Part shown: one piece after another, positions 1-9,561 of the stretch
Numbering within the stretch: position 1 is the stretch's first letter
Layout of the letters: each line of letters begins with the position of its first letter
Assembly: GCF_030409525.1 (NCBI RefSeq)
Contig: NZ_JAUFQB010000058.1
Location: 1-64,000 of the forward strand
Source: Kaistella yonginensis
GTDB lineage: Bacteria; Bacteroidota; Bacteroidia; Flavobacteriales; Weeksellaceae
Length of the DNA: 64,000 nt
Direction: 5' to 3'
Translations under genes and position numbers: made by a program
The notes under the pieces: generated by a model
Database searches by the model: none
What the model was told of the DNA's origin: nothing
What the model saw: the letters and a program-made list of their open reading frames with translations, nothing else

Positions 1-285
1 TTAACGCAAATAGCTCCTAAGTCAATGCTATAGTTTCGATGGGTGGCACTTGTTGCCTGCAGCTTAGCTGCTGCGGGAGTCTGTAGGAAATTGTTTGTAA
101 AGAGCTCCTAAGTGGGTTTTTAATGAAGTGAGATGGTGGATTTATTTTTTGTGTAAATAGAATGGGATTGCTTCGTTTCGCTGCGCTGCTCTCGCAATGC
201 CGATTTTTGAGGGAGATTGTTTCATTTTGCTGCGCTGCGCTCGCAATGAGGATTGGTGAGCGGGAGATCTTGGCTCTACCCTCTC
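1..285. other. Non-coding left edge with short repeats
   Basis: No gene is supported here. The stretch follows the end of the ABC-2 permease gene. It contains GCAGC-TTA-GCTGC (59-71), the word GCTCCTAAGT twice (about 13 and 104), and two related segments (about 169-198 and 218-247) that share CTGCGCTG and CTCGCAATG. The ATP-binding partner expected beside the permease is not in these bases, so it lies further left or elsewhere. Confidence 0.6.
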
Positions 286-1134
286 CTAAACCGTATCCAT
301 AAAACTCTTTTCTACTTTGTTGAAAATCACAGTGCCGATGATGAGTATGAAGGTGATGAAGATGCTGCTCCAGACAATACTCATGAAATCAAAACTGCCG
401 GAACCCAAAAAGGCGTAGCGGAAGCATTCAAAAATGGAGGAGAGCGGATTCATATAGACCAGAAACCGAAACTTCTCGGGTAAGGCCGAAATGGGATAAA
501 CAACGGGCGTGATGTACATAAACAACTGAACACCAAAGGTTAAAAGAAAAGTAAGGTCTTTGTATTTGGTGGTTAGTGACGAGAAAATCATGCCCATGCC
601 CAGCGCAAACATCGCCATTAACACCATTAAAACAGGGGTGAACAAGATCCAAATATTGGGCTGAACTTCATTGGTAAAAATAACGAAATACAAAAGTACT
701 GCCGCGAAAATCGCGAACTGTACGGCAAACTTCATGAGGGAAGAGGCTACAATCGACAACGGCATAATGAGGCGCGGAAAATAGACCTTGCCAAACATTC
801 CGGCATTGGCTGTAAAAACATTGGAGGTTTTGGTTAAACTCTCTGAGAAGTAATTCCAGACCGTAATTCCGGAGAGGTAAAATAATACCTGTGGTACCCC
901 ATCCGTAGACAGTTTGGCAATATTCCCAAAGAGGATGATGTAAATCGCCGTGGTCAATAAAGGCTGCACTATAAACCAGAGCGGCCCTAAAATGGTTTGC
1001 TTGTAAAAGGTGATAAAGTCTTTTTTGACCAGCATCAATAATAAATCCCGATAGGCCCAAACTTCTTTGAGGTTCAGCGAAAAGACCGATTGCTTGGAAT
1101 GGATAAAATACGTGGGTTGGGTTTCTTTTGACAT
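286..1134 (-). CDS. ABC-2 type polysaccharide export permease (Wzm/TagG-like)
   Basis: This is an integral inner-membrane permease of about 282 residues with roughly six hydrophobic segments, typical of the ABC2_membrane family that exports O-antigen, capsule or teichoic-type glycans together with an ATPase. Family hallmarks seen are FYKQTILGPLWFIVQP near the N-terminus and MNPLSSIFECFRYAFLG near the C-terminus. I chose the Met at 1134 (MSKETQ) because the ten residues before it look like translated leader; the alternative start is 1164. It lies 100 bp downstream of the Wzc-like kinase gene on the same strand, so a joint role in surface glycan export is inferred. No ATPase gene is visible next to it. 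Confidence 0.85.
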   Translation of the reverse strand: MSKETQPTYFIHSKQSVFSLNLKEVWAYRDLLLMLVKKDFITFYKQTILGPLWFIVQPLLTTAIYIILFGNIAKLSTDGVPQVLFYLSGITVWNYFSESLTKTSNVFTANAGMFGKVYFPRLIMPLSIVASSLMKFAVQFAIFAAVLLYFVIFTNEVQPNIWILFTPVLMVLMAMFALGMGMIFSSLTTKYKDLTFLLTFGVQLFMYITPVVYPISALPEKFRFLVYMNPLSSIFECFRYAFLGSGSFDFMSIVWSSIFITFILIIGTVIFNKVEKSFMDTV

Positions 1135-1234
1135 GGTTATTATTGTGAACTTCTGAAAGCGCAAACCGGTGAACCATTGGCTACTGGTGTAAGCGCTTTT
1201 TTGCTACTTCATTTCTGGATTGCTGCTTGCCTGC

Positions 1235-3559
1235 TTAGAAAAACCTCTTCCACCAAACGGGTTTTTCATGATGGGTGTAGGAGTAATAGCCGTAGCCATA
1301 TTTTTTTCCGTAGCGGGTGTTTTCGGCTTTCACACTGTTGAGGATGAAGGCCATATTCTGGATCATATTTTCTTTTCGGAAGCCGGTGGCAAAATCAACC
1401 ATTTCTTTCTCGGTAAAATCTGATTTTACGACGTAGAGCACCACATCTGAATTTTCGACCAGGTGCAGGGTATCACTCACCAGCATCACTGGCGCGGAAT
1501 CTAAAACAATATAATCATATTTGGTTTTCAGATAGGCGATCATCTCATCAAATTTCGCCATGTCTAATAAATCATTCGGGTTGGGTGCGATCTGACCACT
1601 AAACAAGACATCGAGTTGCTCATTAATACCAGATTTAATAATGAACCGATCGGGAACGGTATCATTGGAGACCAAATAATCGGTGAGTCCTACATTTTCA
1701 CCCTTTATAAAACGGTGCAGTTGTGGATTTCTAATATCGGCCCCGATGATAATCACCGAGCTTTGCCCGGCTAAAGTCAGCGCAGTATTCATGGAAATCG
1801 TGGTTTTACCTTCACCTTTTACCGAAGAGGTAATGAGAATGGTCGCCCCATTGCCGACGCTTTTTGCTTTGAGTAAAAACTTAAGGTTGGAGCCTAAAAT
1901 TCGGAACGACTCTGCAAAGACCGAAAAATCATTGGGATTCACCATGGGGTTATCATCGGTATTCACAGGGATTTCTGCGATGACAGAGGCATCTGGTGAA
2001 TGGGCAATAATATGTTGTTTGGTGTGAACCTTGGTGTCTAAAACCTGAATTCCCATGAACAAAAGCAAAGGGAGTACGAAGCCCACCACGAGCGATCCAT
2101 AAATGATTTGCTGATAATTGGGCTTTACAATTCCGGTGGTAAAAGCGGGATTTACAATTTTTGCCTTGGGTGCAGTCACCGCCAGGGTGATGGCGTTTTC
2201 TTCTCTTTTCTGTAACAAATAAAGATACAATTGCTCTTTCAGGGTTTGCTGCCGATCAATGCTGCGAAAAACTTTCTCTTGCGTGGGGTATTTGTTGATG
2301 TCACCTTTGGCGAGGGTCAGTTGGGCATTGGCTTGCCCCAATTGAAGCTGCAAGGTTTCGCGGGCTTCTACCAAGTTTTTGCGAATGAGGCTTTTGAGAT
2401 TGGCAATCTGCTTATTCATTTCGACGACCGCGGGATTCTCGCCGGTCGCTTGTTTCAGTGCTCTGTTGCGGGTGAGTAAGAGGTTGTTGTATTCCGCAAT
2501 ATTATTTTCTGCGCCTGCTGGCAAGCCCATACCCGTAGGCAAAAGCTGATCACCTGCGCTAGAAGCATAGATGGAATTCACCAAATCCAACTGCATGGAC
2601 TGGGTGAGTATGGCTTTCGTATTTTCACTCGACTTTTGAAGCGCCTGCGCTGCTTGAGCTTCTAAGTTGGTGATTTGATTGGCTTTTTTAAATTGCTCCT
2701 TCTCCCCTTCAATACCTGACAGATCATTGGTAATAATTTCTAAACGGTCATTGATGAATTTTTGCGTGTTTTGGGCTTCTTCGTTTTTATCATTAATCCC
2801 ATCGATGATATACTGGCTGCTGACTTCATTGAGGATATCTTCTGATTTTTTGGGCACTGGGCCAATAACAGAAAGTTCCATTAAAAGTCCTTTGTTCTCA
2901 GGAAGCGAGACATTGATGCTTCCCTCTAAGTTATTGACCACCATTTTGGTATTTCTAAAAACAACTTTGAGGGGACTTGAAAGAACCACGCCGGGTTTTG
3001 CATCGAGTAGAATCGTACCCAGGGAAATCTCTGCGGGCAGGCCAAATCGGTAGATTGTATTGGAATCGGACAAGCGATAAGAATTCTTTCCCACAGGAGT
3101 AATAATAAAAGCTGCACTGTTAAAAGTATCCGGTTTGCTTAGTTTTACTATTTTTCCGGTTAGTGGCGAATCTGAGTAAAGTTCTACTTCTTTAATGGTT
3201 CCCTGACTGAAGAAGGTGACATCCAGGTTTAAATTCTGAACCACTTTGGTAAGGATGGGTTTTGAGATAATGACGGTGGTTTCACCCTGCAATTCATTGT
3301 CTCCACTGACCCCCATTCCCAAATTCTTCAAATCGCTCAACGCAGTAGATTTTCCTTTGGATTCCTGGAGTTTTAAAGAGGTTTTCGTGTAAAATTGCGG
3401 TTGGGCATAGCGCAGATAAATTTTGGCAGCGGTGTAAAACAAAAGGAGACTCAGCAAAAACCACGGCCACTTTTTAAGGTATCTTCCAATTTCTTTTTTA
3501 ATGTTAAGGGGCTTAGCGCGCTGTACGGGCACCGAATTTTCTAAAAGTTCCATTGCCAT
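1235..3559 (-). CDS. Wzc-like polysaccharide co-polymerase / tyrosine autokinase
   Basis: The predicted protein has 774 residues. An N-terminal Wzz-type chain-length domain follows a membrane segment at about 33-52, a long coiled-coil periplasmic region covers about 255-470, and a second membrane segment lies near 490-515. The cytoplasmic BY-kinase domain carries Walker A (SSVKGEGKTT, Lys about 585), Walker A' (VIIIGADIRNP, about 602-612) and Walker B (YIVLDSAP, Asp about 687). The extreme C-terminus is a tyrosine cluster (YGYGYYSY), the usual autophosphorylation tail. Such proteins sit in the inner membrane and control polymerisation and export of capsule or exopolysaccharide with a Wza channel. 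The start overlaps the stop of the Wza-like gene by one base, so the two are translationally coupled. A second Met two codons in is possible. Confidence 0.92.
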   Translation of the reverse strand: MAMELLENSVPVQRAKPLNIKKEIGRYLKKWPWFLLSLLLFYTAAKIYLRYAQPQFYTKTSLKLQESKGKSTALSDLKNLGMGVSGDNELQGETTVIISKPILTKVVQNLNLDVTFFSQGTIKEVELYSDSPLTGKIVKLSKPDTFNSAAFIITPVGKNSYRLSDSNTIYRFGLPAEISLGTILLDAKPGVVLSSPLKVVFRNTKMVVNNLEGSINVSLPENKGLLMELSVIGPVPKKSEDILNEVSSQYIIDGINDKNEEAQNTQKFINDRLEIITNDLSGIEGEKEQFKKANQITNLEAQAAQALQKSSENTKAILTQSMQLDLVNSIYASSAGDQLLPTGMGLPAGAENNIAEYNNLLLTRNRALKQATGENPAVVEMNKQIANLKSLIRKNLVEARETLQLQLGQANAQLTLAKGDINKYPTQEKVFRSIDRQQTLKEQLYLYLLQKREENAITLAVTAPKAKIVNPAFTTGIVKPNYQQIIYGSLVVGFVLPLLLFMGIQVLDTKVHTKQHIIAHSPDASVIAEIPVNTDDNPMVNPNDFSVFAESFRILGSNLKFLLKAKSVGNGATILITSSVKGEGKTTISMNTALTLAGQSSVIIIGADIRNPQLHRFIKGENVGLTDYLVSNDTVPDRFIIKSGINEQLDVLFSGQIAPNPNDLLDMAKFDEMIAYLKTKYDYIVLDSAPVMLVSDTLHLVENSDVVLYVVKSDFTEKEMVDFATGFRKENMIQNMAFILNSVKAENTRYGKKYGYGYYSYTHHEKPVWWKRFF

Positions 3560-4362
3560 TATTTTCGGGTTAACGTAAGAATCAGCGTGAGTAATCCTAA
3601 ACCAACACCACCATATTTAATCCACTTATCCGTGGCAGAATCATTGTTGATGGCCACTTGTTTATTGCGGTCGGGCTCGATATAGAGTATGTCGTTTTGC
3701 TGGAGGAAATAATAGGGTGAGTTCACAATAGATGCTTCTGAAAGGTCTAAGGAAATCACTTCATCTTTCCCCGAAGTTTCAGAGGTTCTAATTAATTTAA
3801 TATTGGTTCTGTTGGCATCGTAGGTTAAATCACCTGCCAATGAGATGGCTTGAAAAATATTTAATTTTTCGCTTGTACTGCTTTTTTGGCCGGGACTTTT
3901 GACCTCCCCCAAGACACTGATGCTAAAGTTTGACAAGGTAATGGTAACCATGGGATCGGTTAAATACCTTTTGAGGCGACTTTCTAAATCCTCTTTTAAC
4001 TGTTGTTTGGTCATTCCCTTGCAATAGATGGATCCCAGGACGGGAAAAACAATACTTCCCTCGGAACCTACGATATATTCACTCGCGGTGGCAGCGGTAT
4101 TGGTAGCAGTTACTCCGCGACCAGATGCTGCTGTTGCCGCCATGGTAGATCGGTTAAAGGGGCGTACCAGCATTTCATCAAAACCGGTAACTAAAATTTG
4201 GAGCTGATCACCTTCCTGAATATGCAAGCCAGCATATTTGGCCTGAGAAACCTCTTGGTCGAAATTATTATTCGAGAAGTAAACGATATTTTTCTTTGGT
4301 TTACAAGAAAACAAAAGGAGCAGTGGAATTATTAAAGCAAATACAAGAACGTATTTTTTCAT
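3559..4362 (-). CDS. Wza-like polysaccharide export lipoprotein
   Basis: This 267-residue protein begins with a lipoprotein signal ending in LLLFSC, so Cys20 would be lipidated. A Poly_export domain (about 45-135, including GSIVFPVLGSIYCKG) precedes one SLBB-type segment (ISVLGEVKSPG, about 150 onward), and a hydrophobic helix near the C-terminus ends in TLTRK. This is the usual architecture of the outer-membrane channel that works with Wzc to export capsule or exopolysaccharide. It is the first gene of the cluster, and a TATCTTTG box lies 19 nt upstream. A poly-Ala/Thr stretch near 75-90 is a mild oddity. Confidence 0.9.
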   Translation of the reverse strand: MKKYVLVFALIIPLLLLFSCKPKKNIVYFSNNNFDQEVSQAKYAGLHIQEGDQLQILVTGFDEMLVRPFNRSTMAATAASGRGVTATNTAATASEYIVGSEGSIVFPVLGSIYCKGMTKQQLKEDLESRLKRYLTDPMVTITLSNFSISVLGEVKSPGQKSSTSEKLNIFQAISLAGDLTYDANRTNIKLIRTSETSGKDEVISLDLSEASIVNSPYYFLQQNDILYIEPDRNKQVAINNDSATDKWIKYGGVGLGLLTLILTLTRK

Positions 4363-4380
4363 TTTTTTATTTTAAGATTA

Positions 4381-4388
4381 CAAAGATA
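4381..4388 (-). promoter_or_regulatory. -7 box of the Wza/Wzc cluster
   Basis: The minus strand reads TATCTTTG, an exact match to the Bacteroidota -7 consensus TAnnTTTG, 19 nt before the start of the Wza-like gene. I see no clear TTG (-33) partner at the right distance. Confidence 0.5.
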
Positions 4389-4431
4389 AAGATAATTAGG
4401 GTGGTCGTAATCTTAACCTATTTCCATTTTA

Positions 4432-5073
4432 TTACCACCAGTTTTCATCAAAATAATAATTGAGCCCTAGCGCCAGGAGTCGATTATACGTATTTCTGTT
4501 GACGTTGTTTGGATATACTTTACTAAATCCGCGATCGTATCTTAAGAAGGCTTCAAAGTGCTGATTAACTTTTAATCCAGTACCAAAAGAAATTCCGTAC
4601 CCAAATTTCTTAACTTCATCATCGCCATTATATTTGTAATACGCTAAATCGTAAGCAGGGTTTACCTGGCGTTTTTCTCGCACCAAATATTCGATTCGAG
4701 GGCCGGCAAACAAAAATAAGTCTCTTTTCATATTTCCCTGGTGAAAAAACCATTTCATATAGACTTGAAGGGCAACATAATCATGATGAAATTTTTGAAC
4801 GCCGAAGATTTCTTGTTCTGCTTTCGCTACTTCCCCCTGCATGCTGTATTCGATTTGCGGTGTAATATACAACCATGCCGAATCGAAAACATCATTTTCC
4901 ACGAGCGACCATTGCGCAAAAGCTCCGAGTGAGCCACCATAAGCTCCTTTGGAAACATCGTGCACGCCCACAATCGAGCCTTTATGGAAATTACCCGTAA
5001 GGCCGTATTTGAATTTTTGCCCGTTCACCATGATTAAAAGGAAAACTGCAATAAGTGTATTAATTTTCTTCAT
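4432..5073 (-). CDS. Outer-membrane beta-barrel protein (porin/OMP_b-brl-like)
   Basis: The predicted protein has about 213 residues, starting at the Met at 5073 (MKKINTL), which gives a clean signal peptide ending in VNGQ. The rest alternates aromatic and polar residues in short beta strands (for example GISFGTGLKVNQHFEAFLRYD), and the protein ends in aromatic residues (FDENWW). This fits a small 8-10-stranded outer-membrane barrel of the PorT/OMP_b-brl_2 sort common in flavobacteria. No ligand or partner can be named. It precedes the polysaccharide export cluster on the same strand, but a promoter box separates the two. Confidence 0.7.
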   Translation of the reverse strand: MKKINTLIAVFLLIMVNGQKFKYGLTGNFHKGSIVGVHDVSKGAYGGSLGAFAQWSLVENDVFDSAWLYITPQIEYSMQGEVAKAEQEIFGVQKFHHDYVALQVYMKWFFHQGNMKRDLFLFAGPRIEYLVREKRQVNPAYDLAYYKYNGDDEVKKFGYGISFGTGLKVNQHFEAFLRYDRGFSKVYPNNVNRNTYNRLLALGLNYYFDENWW

Positions 5074-5278
5074 ATCATTTAACCGATTGTGATGCACTTT
5101 ATTATGTTAATCGTTGTGCAAATTAATTAAAAATATTTTAATTATACTCATTTTTTTTCAAATCCCTTTTAGAAGTGTACCAAATTATACGATTCAAATT
5201 AGAAATCTCTCCAAAAAAACAAATCATTTTGATGGGATGATGAGGTGATGGGTGATGGGATGATGCGGGGAATAGCGA

Positions 5279-5752
5279 TTACTCCCCTCCCAGCGTTTTG
5301 ATCACTTGGGTGATTTCTTCATATTCGAAACCCTTTGACAATAAATAGGTAATCGTTTTTGATTTTTTCTGATACTCTTGCGCTCCTTTTATTTTTTCGT
5401 AATAATTGTGATACAATTTTGTCAAAGTCTTTTGGTAGTCCTCTTCATCAATTTCATTAAAACAAGAGTTGATGAGTTTTTCTGGCACTCCCTTGAATTT
5501 TAAATGATTTCGTATTTTATTGCGCCCCCAGGATTTCATATAAAATTTTCCACGGATATAACTGCGGGCAAAACGCTCTTCATTTAAATAATTTTCTTTC
5601 ATCAAATAAAGTAAGATTTCATCTTTGGCCTCGGGAATCAATAAAAAATCCCGCATTTTCTGCGCTACTTCCTGATGACAGCGATCCTGGTACACGCAGT
5701 AATTGACGAGCTTTTGCTTGATTTCCAGAAAAGTGTAGGATTTGTGTTCCAC
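5279..5752 (-). CDS. recX: Regulatory protein RecX
   Basis: This 157-residue, all-helical and strongly charged protein matches the RecX family, which binds RecA filaments and tunes recombination and the SOS response. Diagnostic stretches are LNEERFARSYIRGKF (about 56-70) and KSWGRNKIRNHLKFKG (about 73-88), followed by the repeated three-helix pattern ending in LLSKGFEYEEITQVI. Length is normal for the family. recA is not in the window, so the gene is a stand-alone unit with a perfect -7 box 33 nt upstream. Confidence 0.9.
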   Translation of the reverse strand: MEHKSYTFLEIKQKLVNYCVYQDRCHQEVAQKMRDFLLIPEAKDEILLYLMKENYLNEERFARSYIRGKFYMKSWGRNKIRNHLKFKGVPEKLINSCFNEIDEEDYQKTLTKLYHNYYEKIKGAQEYQKKSKTITYLLSKGFEYEEITQVIKTLGGE

Positions 5753-5785
5753 AGTTTTGAATAGGGATTAGGTGGTAGTTGGTTG

Positions 5786-5793
5786 CAAAAATA
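5786..5793 (-). promoter_or_regulatory. -7 box of recX
   Basis: The minus strand reads TATTTTTG, an exact TAnnTTTG match, 33 nt before the recX start codon. No -33 element is evident. Confidence 0.45.
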
Positions 5794-5897
5794 ACAAAAA
5801 ATCAAATTCAGGGCCGTGGATTGGGGCAATGAATTTGATTTGTAAGTGATTATAGAAGTGCTTTATCGGTCTTTTATTCGTTCAATAGTTCCTTCGT

Positions 5898-7163
5898 TTA
5901 ATAATTAAACAAGGCCTTCCCTTCCATCATTTGGTTTACTTTTTTACGGACTTCAGCAATTTTATGATCATCGTTGATGTTGATGACCACGTCATTAATT
6001 AAGCCAGCGAGCACTTCCATATCCTGTTCTTTTAACCCTCTGGTGGTAATGGCAGCAGTCCCAAGCCGTATTCCCGAAGTGGTAAACGCTGATTTATCAT
6101 CAAATGGAACCATGTTTTTATTACAAGTAATATCTGCTTTTACCAAGGCTTTTTCGGTTTCTTTCCCGTTTACATTTTTATTTCGCAGATCCACCAACAT
6201 CAGATGGTTATCTGTACCGCCACTCACGATATCAAATCCTAGCGTCATCATGGCTTTTGCCAAAGCGCGGGCATTGGCAACGACTTGTTTCGCGTAGATT
6301 TCAAATTTCTGATCAATCGCTTCTGCAAAGGCCACTGCTTTTCCGGCAATTACATGTTCCAGCGGGCCACCCTGAATACCAGGAAAGACAGAACTGTCGA
6401 TCACCTGACTCATCATTTTGGTTTCTCCTTTTGGAGTTTTATGTCCGTAGGTATTTTCAAAATCTTTACCCATCATAATCAGTCCACCTCTTGGTCCACG
6501 CAAGGTTTTATGCGTGGTGGTTGTCACCACATGACAATGTTCGAAAGGAGAACTCAAGAGTCCTTTGGCGATTAAGCCCGCTGGATGGGCGATATCTGCC
6601 CATAAAGTGGCTCCTACTTCATCTGCCACCTCACGGAACTTCTGAAAATCTAAATCTCTGGAATAGGCAGAATATCCTGCAATCATCATTTTAGGTTTAA
6701 CTTCTAAGGCTTTCTGGCGCATGGCTTCGTAGTCGATTAAGCCACTTTCGCGATCAACACCATAGAAATTGGCTTGGTACTGAATACCCGAAAAGTTCAC
6801 GAAAGACCCATGGGTTAAATGCCCGCCCATTGATAAATCCAAACCTAAAATTTTGTCGCCCGGTTTTAAAATGGAAAGATAAATAGCAGCATTGGCCTGC
6901 GAGCCAGAATGTGGCTGCACATTGGCATACGCCACCCCAAATAACTCTTTCGCTCTTTCGATGGCTAAAGTTTCCACCTCATCTACCACTTCGCAACCGC
7001 CGTAATATCTGCGGCCAGGATAGCCTTCTGCGTATTTGTTGGTGAGCACACTGCCCACGGCTTTCATCACATTCTCTGAAACAAAATTTTCAGAAGCAAT
7101 CAGCTCAATGCCATGTGTTTGTCTTTGTCTTTCTTGTTCAATAAGGTCAAAAATTGGATCCAT
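5898..7163 (-). CDS. glyA: Serine hydroxymethyltransferase
   Basis: The 421-residue cytoplasmic PLP enzyme interconverts serine and glycine while charging tetrahydrofolate with a one-carbon unit. Visible hallmarks are LIASENFVS (21-29), the tyrosine-rich [14 protein letters not shown] (48-61), HSGSQAN (85-91), the [10 protein letters not shown] segment (188-197) and the PLP-binding lysine K219 in [14 protein letters not shown]. Length and ends are typical. It is monocistronic: recX is 145 bp downstream and lnt 201 bp upstream. A TAAATTTG box 43 nt upstream is a likely promoter. Confidence 0.97.
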   Translation of the reverse strand: MDPIFDLIEQERQRQTHGIELIASENFVSENVMKAVGSVLTNKYAEGYPGRRYYGGCEVVDEVETLAIERAKELFGVAYANVQPHSGSQANAAIYLSILKPGDKILGLDLSMGGHLTHGSFVNFSGIQYQANFYGVDRESGLIDYEAMRQKALEVKPKMMIAGYSAYSRDLDFQKFREVADEVGATLWADIAHPAGLIAKGLLSSPFEHCHVVTTTTHKTLRGPRGGLIMMGKDFENTYGHKTPKGETKMMSQVIDSSVFPGIQGGPLEHVIAGKAVAFAEAIDQKFEIYAKQVVANARALAKAMMTLGFDIVSGGTDNHLMLVDLRNKNVNGKETEKALVKADITCNKNMVPFDDKSAFTTSGIRLGTAAITTRGLKEQDMEVLAGLINDVVININDDHKIAEVRKKVNQMMEGKALFNY

Positions 7164-7206
7164 ACTTTATGATTGATGTTTTTTTTAAAGAGAAATAATT
7201 AGCATT

Positions 7207-7214
7207 CAAATTTA
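7207..7214 (-). promoter_or_regulatory. -7 box of glyA
   Basis: The minus strand reads TAAATTTG, matching TAnnTTTG, 43 nt before the glyA start. It is the only such box in the intergenic gap on this strand. Confidence 0.45.
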
Positions 7215-7364
7215 TGTAAATTTTTAAGAAGAAAACGGCTTGCGGGTGAAATTGTTGGGTCGTGTTTGGTGACGGAGTATTGGTGTGATGGAGTGGTTGA
7301 ATCGTTGCAATTTTCTTAACTGCCTTTCATCAGAATGTACCTAACTCCCTTTCACTGTAATATT

Positions 7365-9029
7365 CTATGGTCTTTTAATCACAATTTTTTTCATCGGTGC
7401 GGCTGGTTTTCTGTTTTGGTATTTTTTAATTAACATATAAACGATTAAAAAGCCCCAGACAAAAAGAGACAAACGGGATAATAAGTCGCCGGCACGGGTG
7501 TAAAAAGTCTGATGCTCGTATAAATTGACATTTGCAAACAAGGTTGTTTTGTCGCCGTAAAAAGTGTCGGCTACCACGTCGCCTCGGGCATCAATATGCG
7601 CAGAAATACCGCTGTTGGCTGACCGTGCAATTTCCCGGCGGGTTTCTATAGCGCGCATTCTGGCATAAGCCATGAGCTGCTCATGTCCTTGCGTTTCTCC
7701 CCACCAAGAGTCATTGGTCATGATCCCCAAAAAATTGGCTCCTTTTTTTACATAATCGGTAACGAATTCGCCGTAAATGCTTTCGTAACAAATAATCGGC
7801 GCCATTTTTCCTTGGTTGAAGGGGTTGCTGAACACTTTCCTTTCCTCATCAATGCCAAGAGAAGCAGTAGTCCCACCCAGATTCAACATGGCATCACCGA
7901 GCAGTGGTTTCAAAAAAGTCATGTACGGGAAAATCTCGACACCGGGTACGAGTTTTCCTTTGTGGTAGACTTCTATTTTTTGATTGGGAATAATTTGAAC
8001 GGCCGAATTATAACTGTCTACATATATTCCCTGTGCGGTTTGATAGGCGGTTTTTGATTTCTCCTTTTCATTGGGATAAAAGCGATGAGAAGAAATGCCC
8101 GTGGCAAATACTGATTTCGGATGTTGGGTTAAAAATCCTTTGACTTTATTTAAAAGTTCACTTTGCTCGAAACCGGTTTCTGAAATGGAACCAAAGCCAG
8201 GCAGTGATGTTTCGGGCCCGAGGTAATAATCGATTTGTCCTTTCGAATTTTCGTCGGCTAAAGTCAGTAAATCATTCAAAATGGTTAAACTGTCTTTTGA
8301 ATATTTCTCGGTATAAGGATCAAGTTCCGGTTGCAGCATTAACACCTTAACCGAACCTGTTGGTTTTAAATCAAAACGCTGGTATTGCTGAGCGGAAATG
8401 AGCATGGGTAAACCAATACCACCCAATAGAATGAGCGTATTGATGATGAGCGGTTTTCTTTTTCGACCCGCTTCCCAGATTCGGAGCGTATAAAACGCGT
8501 ACACATTGACCAGCAGAATCCAGAAACTTCCGCCGGTAGAACCCAGCGTATCGTACCACTGAATCAGTTGTGGGTAATCTGCGAAGACATTCCCAAGATT
8601 TAACCAAGGCCAAGTGAGTTCCCAGCTCAAATGAAGTTTTTCCCAAACCATCCAAATGGCAACGAAAAATACCAGTCCAAAATAGGTTCCCTGCGCGTTT
8701 TTGTACCAATGGTAACACTGAAAAACAAAGGCGTAAAAAAGGGAATTAAATAAAACTGGAACTACGACTGCAAATAAAGAATGGGTGCCATCGGGGTTTT
8801 TTGCACCGTACAGCCAGCCCGTGGTAACGATATTCCAAATTAAAAAACTTAGGTACGTAAAGCCGAAAATGGCCCAGCCCTTACGTTTGATTTTAGAAAA
8901 TTTAGAAATATCATGTTCAATGATGAGCAGGGGAACGAGTGCGAAAAATATAAAAAAAGGAATGCCGTAAGTCGGCCAAGAAATACTCAGCAAGACGGCT
9001 GAGAGTAAGGACAAGATAATATATTTCAT
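7365..9029 (-). CDS. lnt: Apolipoprotein N-acyltransferase
   Basis: This 554-residue inner-membrane protein adds the third acyl chain to lipoproteins. The N-terminal half (about 1-215) has six to seven hydrophobic helices and the C-terminal half is a nitrilase-type domain. The catalytic triad is visible: Glu273 in GPETSLPG, Lys357 in YHKGKLVPG and Cys414 in PIICYES. A last membrane helix (LFVWGFLIVYMLI) lies near the C-terminus, followed by a lysine-rich tail. It fits the many predicted lipoproteins in the window. A TAACTTTG box lies 25 nt upstream. Confidence 0.95.
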   Translation of the reverse strand: MKYIILSLLSAVLLSISWPTYGIPFFIFFALVPLLIIEHDISKFSKIKRKGWAIFGFTYLSFLIWNIVTTGWLYGAKNPDGTHSLFAVVVPVLFNSLFYAFVFQCYHWYKNAQGTYFGLVFFVAIWMVWEKLHLSWELTWPWLNLGNVFADYPQLIQWYDTLGSTGGSFWILLVNVYAFYTLRIWEAGRKRKPLIINTLILLGGIGLPMLISAQQYQRFDLKPTGSVKVLMLQPELDPYTEKYSKDSLTILNDLLTLADENSKGQIDYYLGPETSLPGFGSISETGFEQSELLNKVKGFLTQHPKSVFATGISSHRFYPNEKEKSKTAYQTAQGIYVDSYNSAVQIIPNQKIEVYHKGKLVPGVEIFPYMTFLKPLLGDAMLNLGGTTASLGIDEERKVFSNPFNQGKMAPIICYESIYGEFVTDYVKKGANFLGIMTNDSWWGETQGHEQLMAYARMRAIETRREIARSANSGISAHIDARGDVVADTFYGDKTTLFANVNLYEHQTFYTRAGDLLSRLSLFVWGFLIVYMLIKKYQNRKPAAPMKKIVIKRP

Positions 9030-9054
9030 AGAAATTCTGACTTTATTAAAAGGT

Positions 9055-9062
9055 CAAAGTTA
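9055..9062 (-). promoter_or_regulatory. -7 box of lnt
   Basis: The minus strand reads TAACTTTG, a perfect TAnnTTTG match, 25 nt before the lnt start codon. Confidence 0.45.
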
Positions 9063-9207
9063 AGGATTTTAGGTCATTTTTTGTAAAGACAAACGGCGCT
9101 AATTTTTTCAAATATTTCACAATTTTTTTTTGGTCATAAAAATTCGTGTATTCTTGGCAAATTTATCAGCCACGAATACACGAAATACTTTTTTATCTTT
9201 TTTAAAA

Positions 9208-9561
9208 CTACATTTCAATTTCCACACTTACGCCGTGCATTTCGCCCGTCATGGGTGGATTTGTTTTGGTGATTCTGATTTTAATAAAAGTAACCGGTGT
9301 AAATTTTAATTTGATCTGTTTTAAAATTCTACCCGCTACGTGCTCCATCAGTTTTGAGGGTGTTTTCATTTCGTGATGAATGATTTCGTTGATTTCAGCG
9401 TAGTTGATCGTATCGTTTAAATCATCAGTTCCCACGGCTTTCCAAAGATCGGCATGAATTTCAATGTTTAAGAAATAATACGTTCCTATCAACGTTTCTT
9501 CGGGAAGAACACCGTGATAAGCATAGATTTTTAGATTCTCGAATATTATTTTTGAAGTCAT
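9208..9561 (-). CDS. folB: Dihydroneopterin aldolase
   Basis: The 117-residue protein matches FolB, which cleaves 7,8-dihydroneopterin in folate synthesis. Seen features are the N-terminal FENLKIYAYHGVLPEE (with the YHGV motif), TINYAEI in the middle, SKLMEHVAGRI and KTNPPMTGEMHGVSVEI at the C-terminus. Length is normal (about 120). Its ATG overlaps the TGA of the upstream hypothetical gene (ATGA), which indicates translational coupling. Folate-dependent glyA is nearby but not in the same transcript. Confidence 0.93.
   Translation of the reverse strand: MTSKIIFENLKIYAYHGVLPEETLIGTYYFLNIEIHADLWKAVGTDDLNDTINYAEINEIIHHEMKTPSKLMEHVAGRILKQIKLKFTPVTFIKIRITKTNPPMTGEMHGVSVEIEM

Noticed and set aside
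668-1177. 169-residue minus-strand frame overlapping the ABC-2 permease
   Set aside because: It overlaps the clear permease in another frame and its composition (His, Arg, Pro) is typical of an out-of-frame translation.
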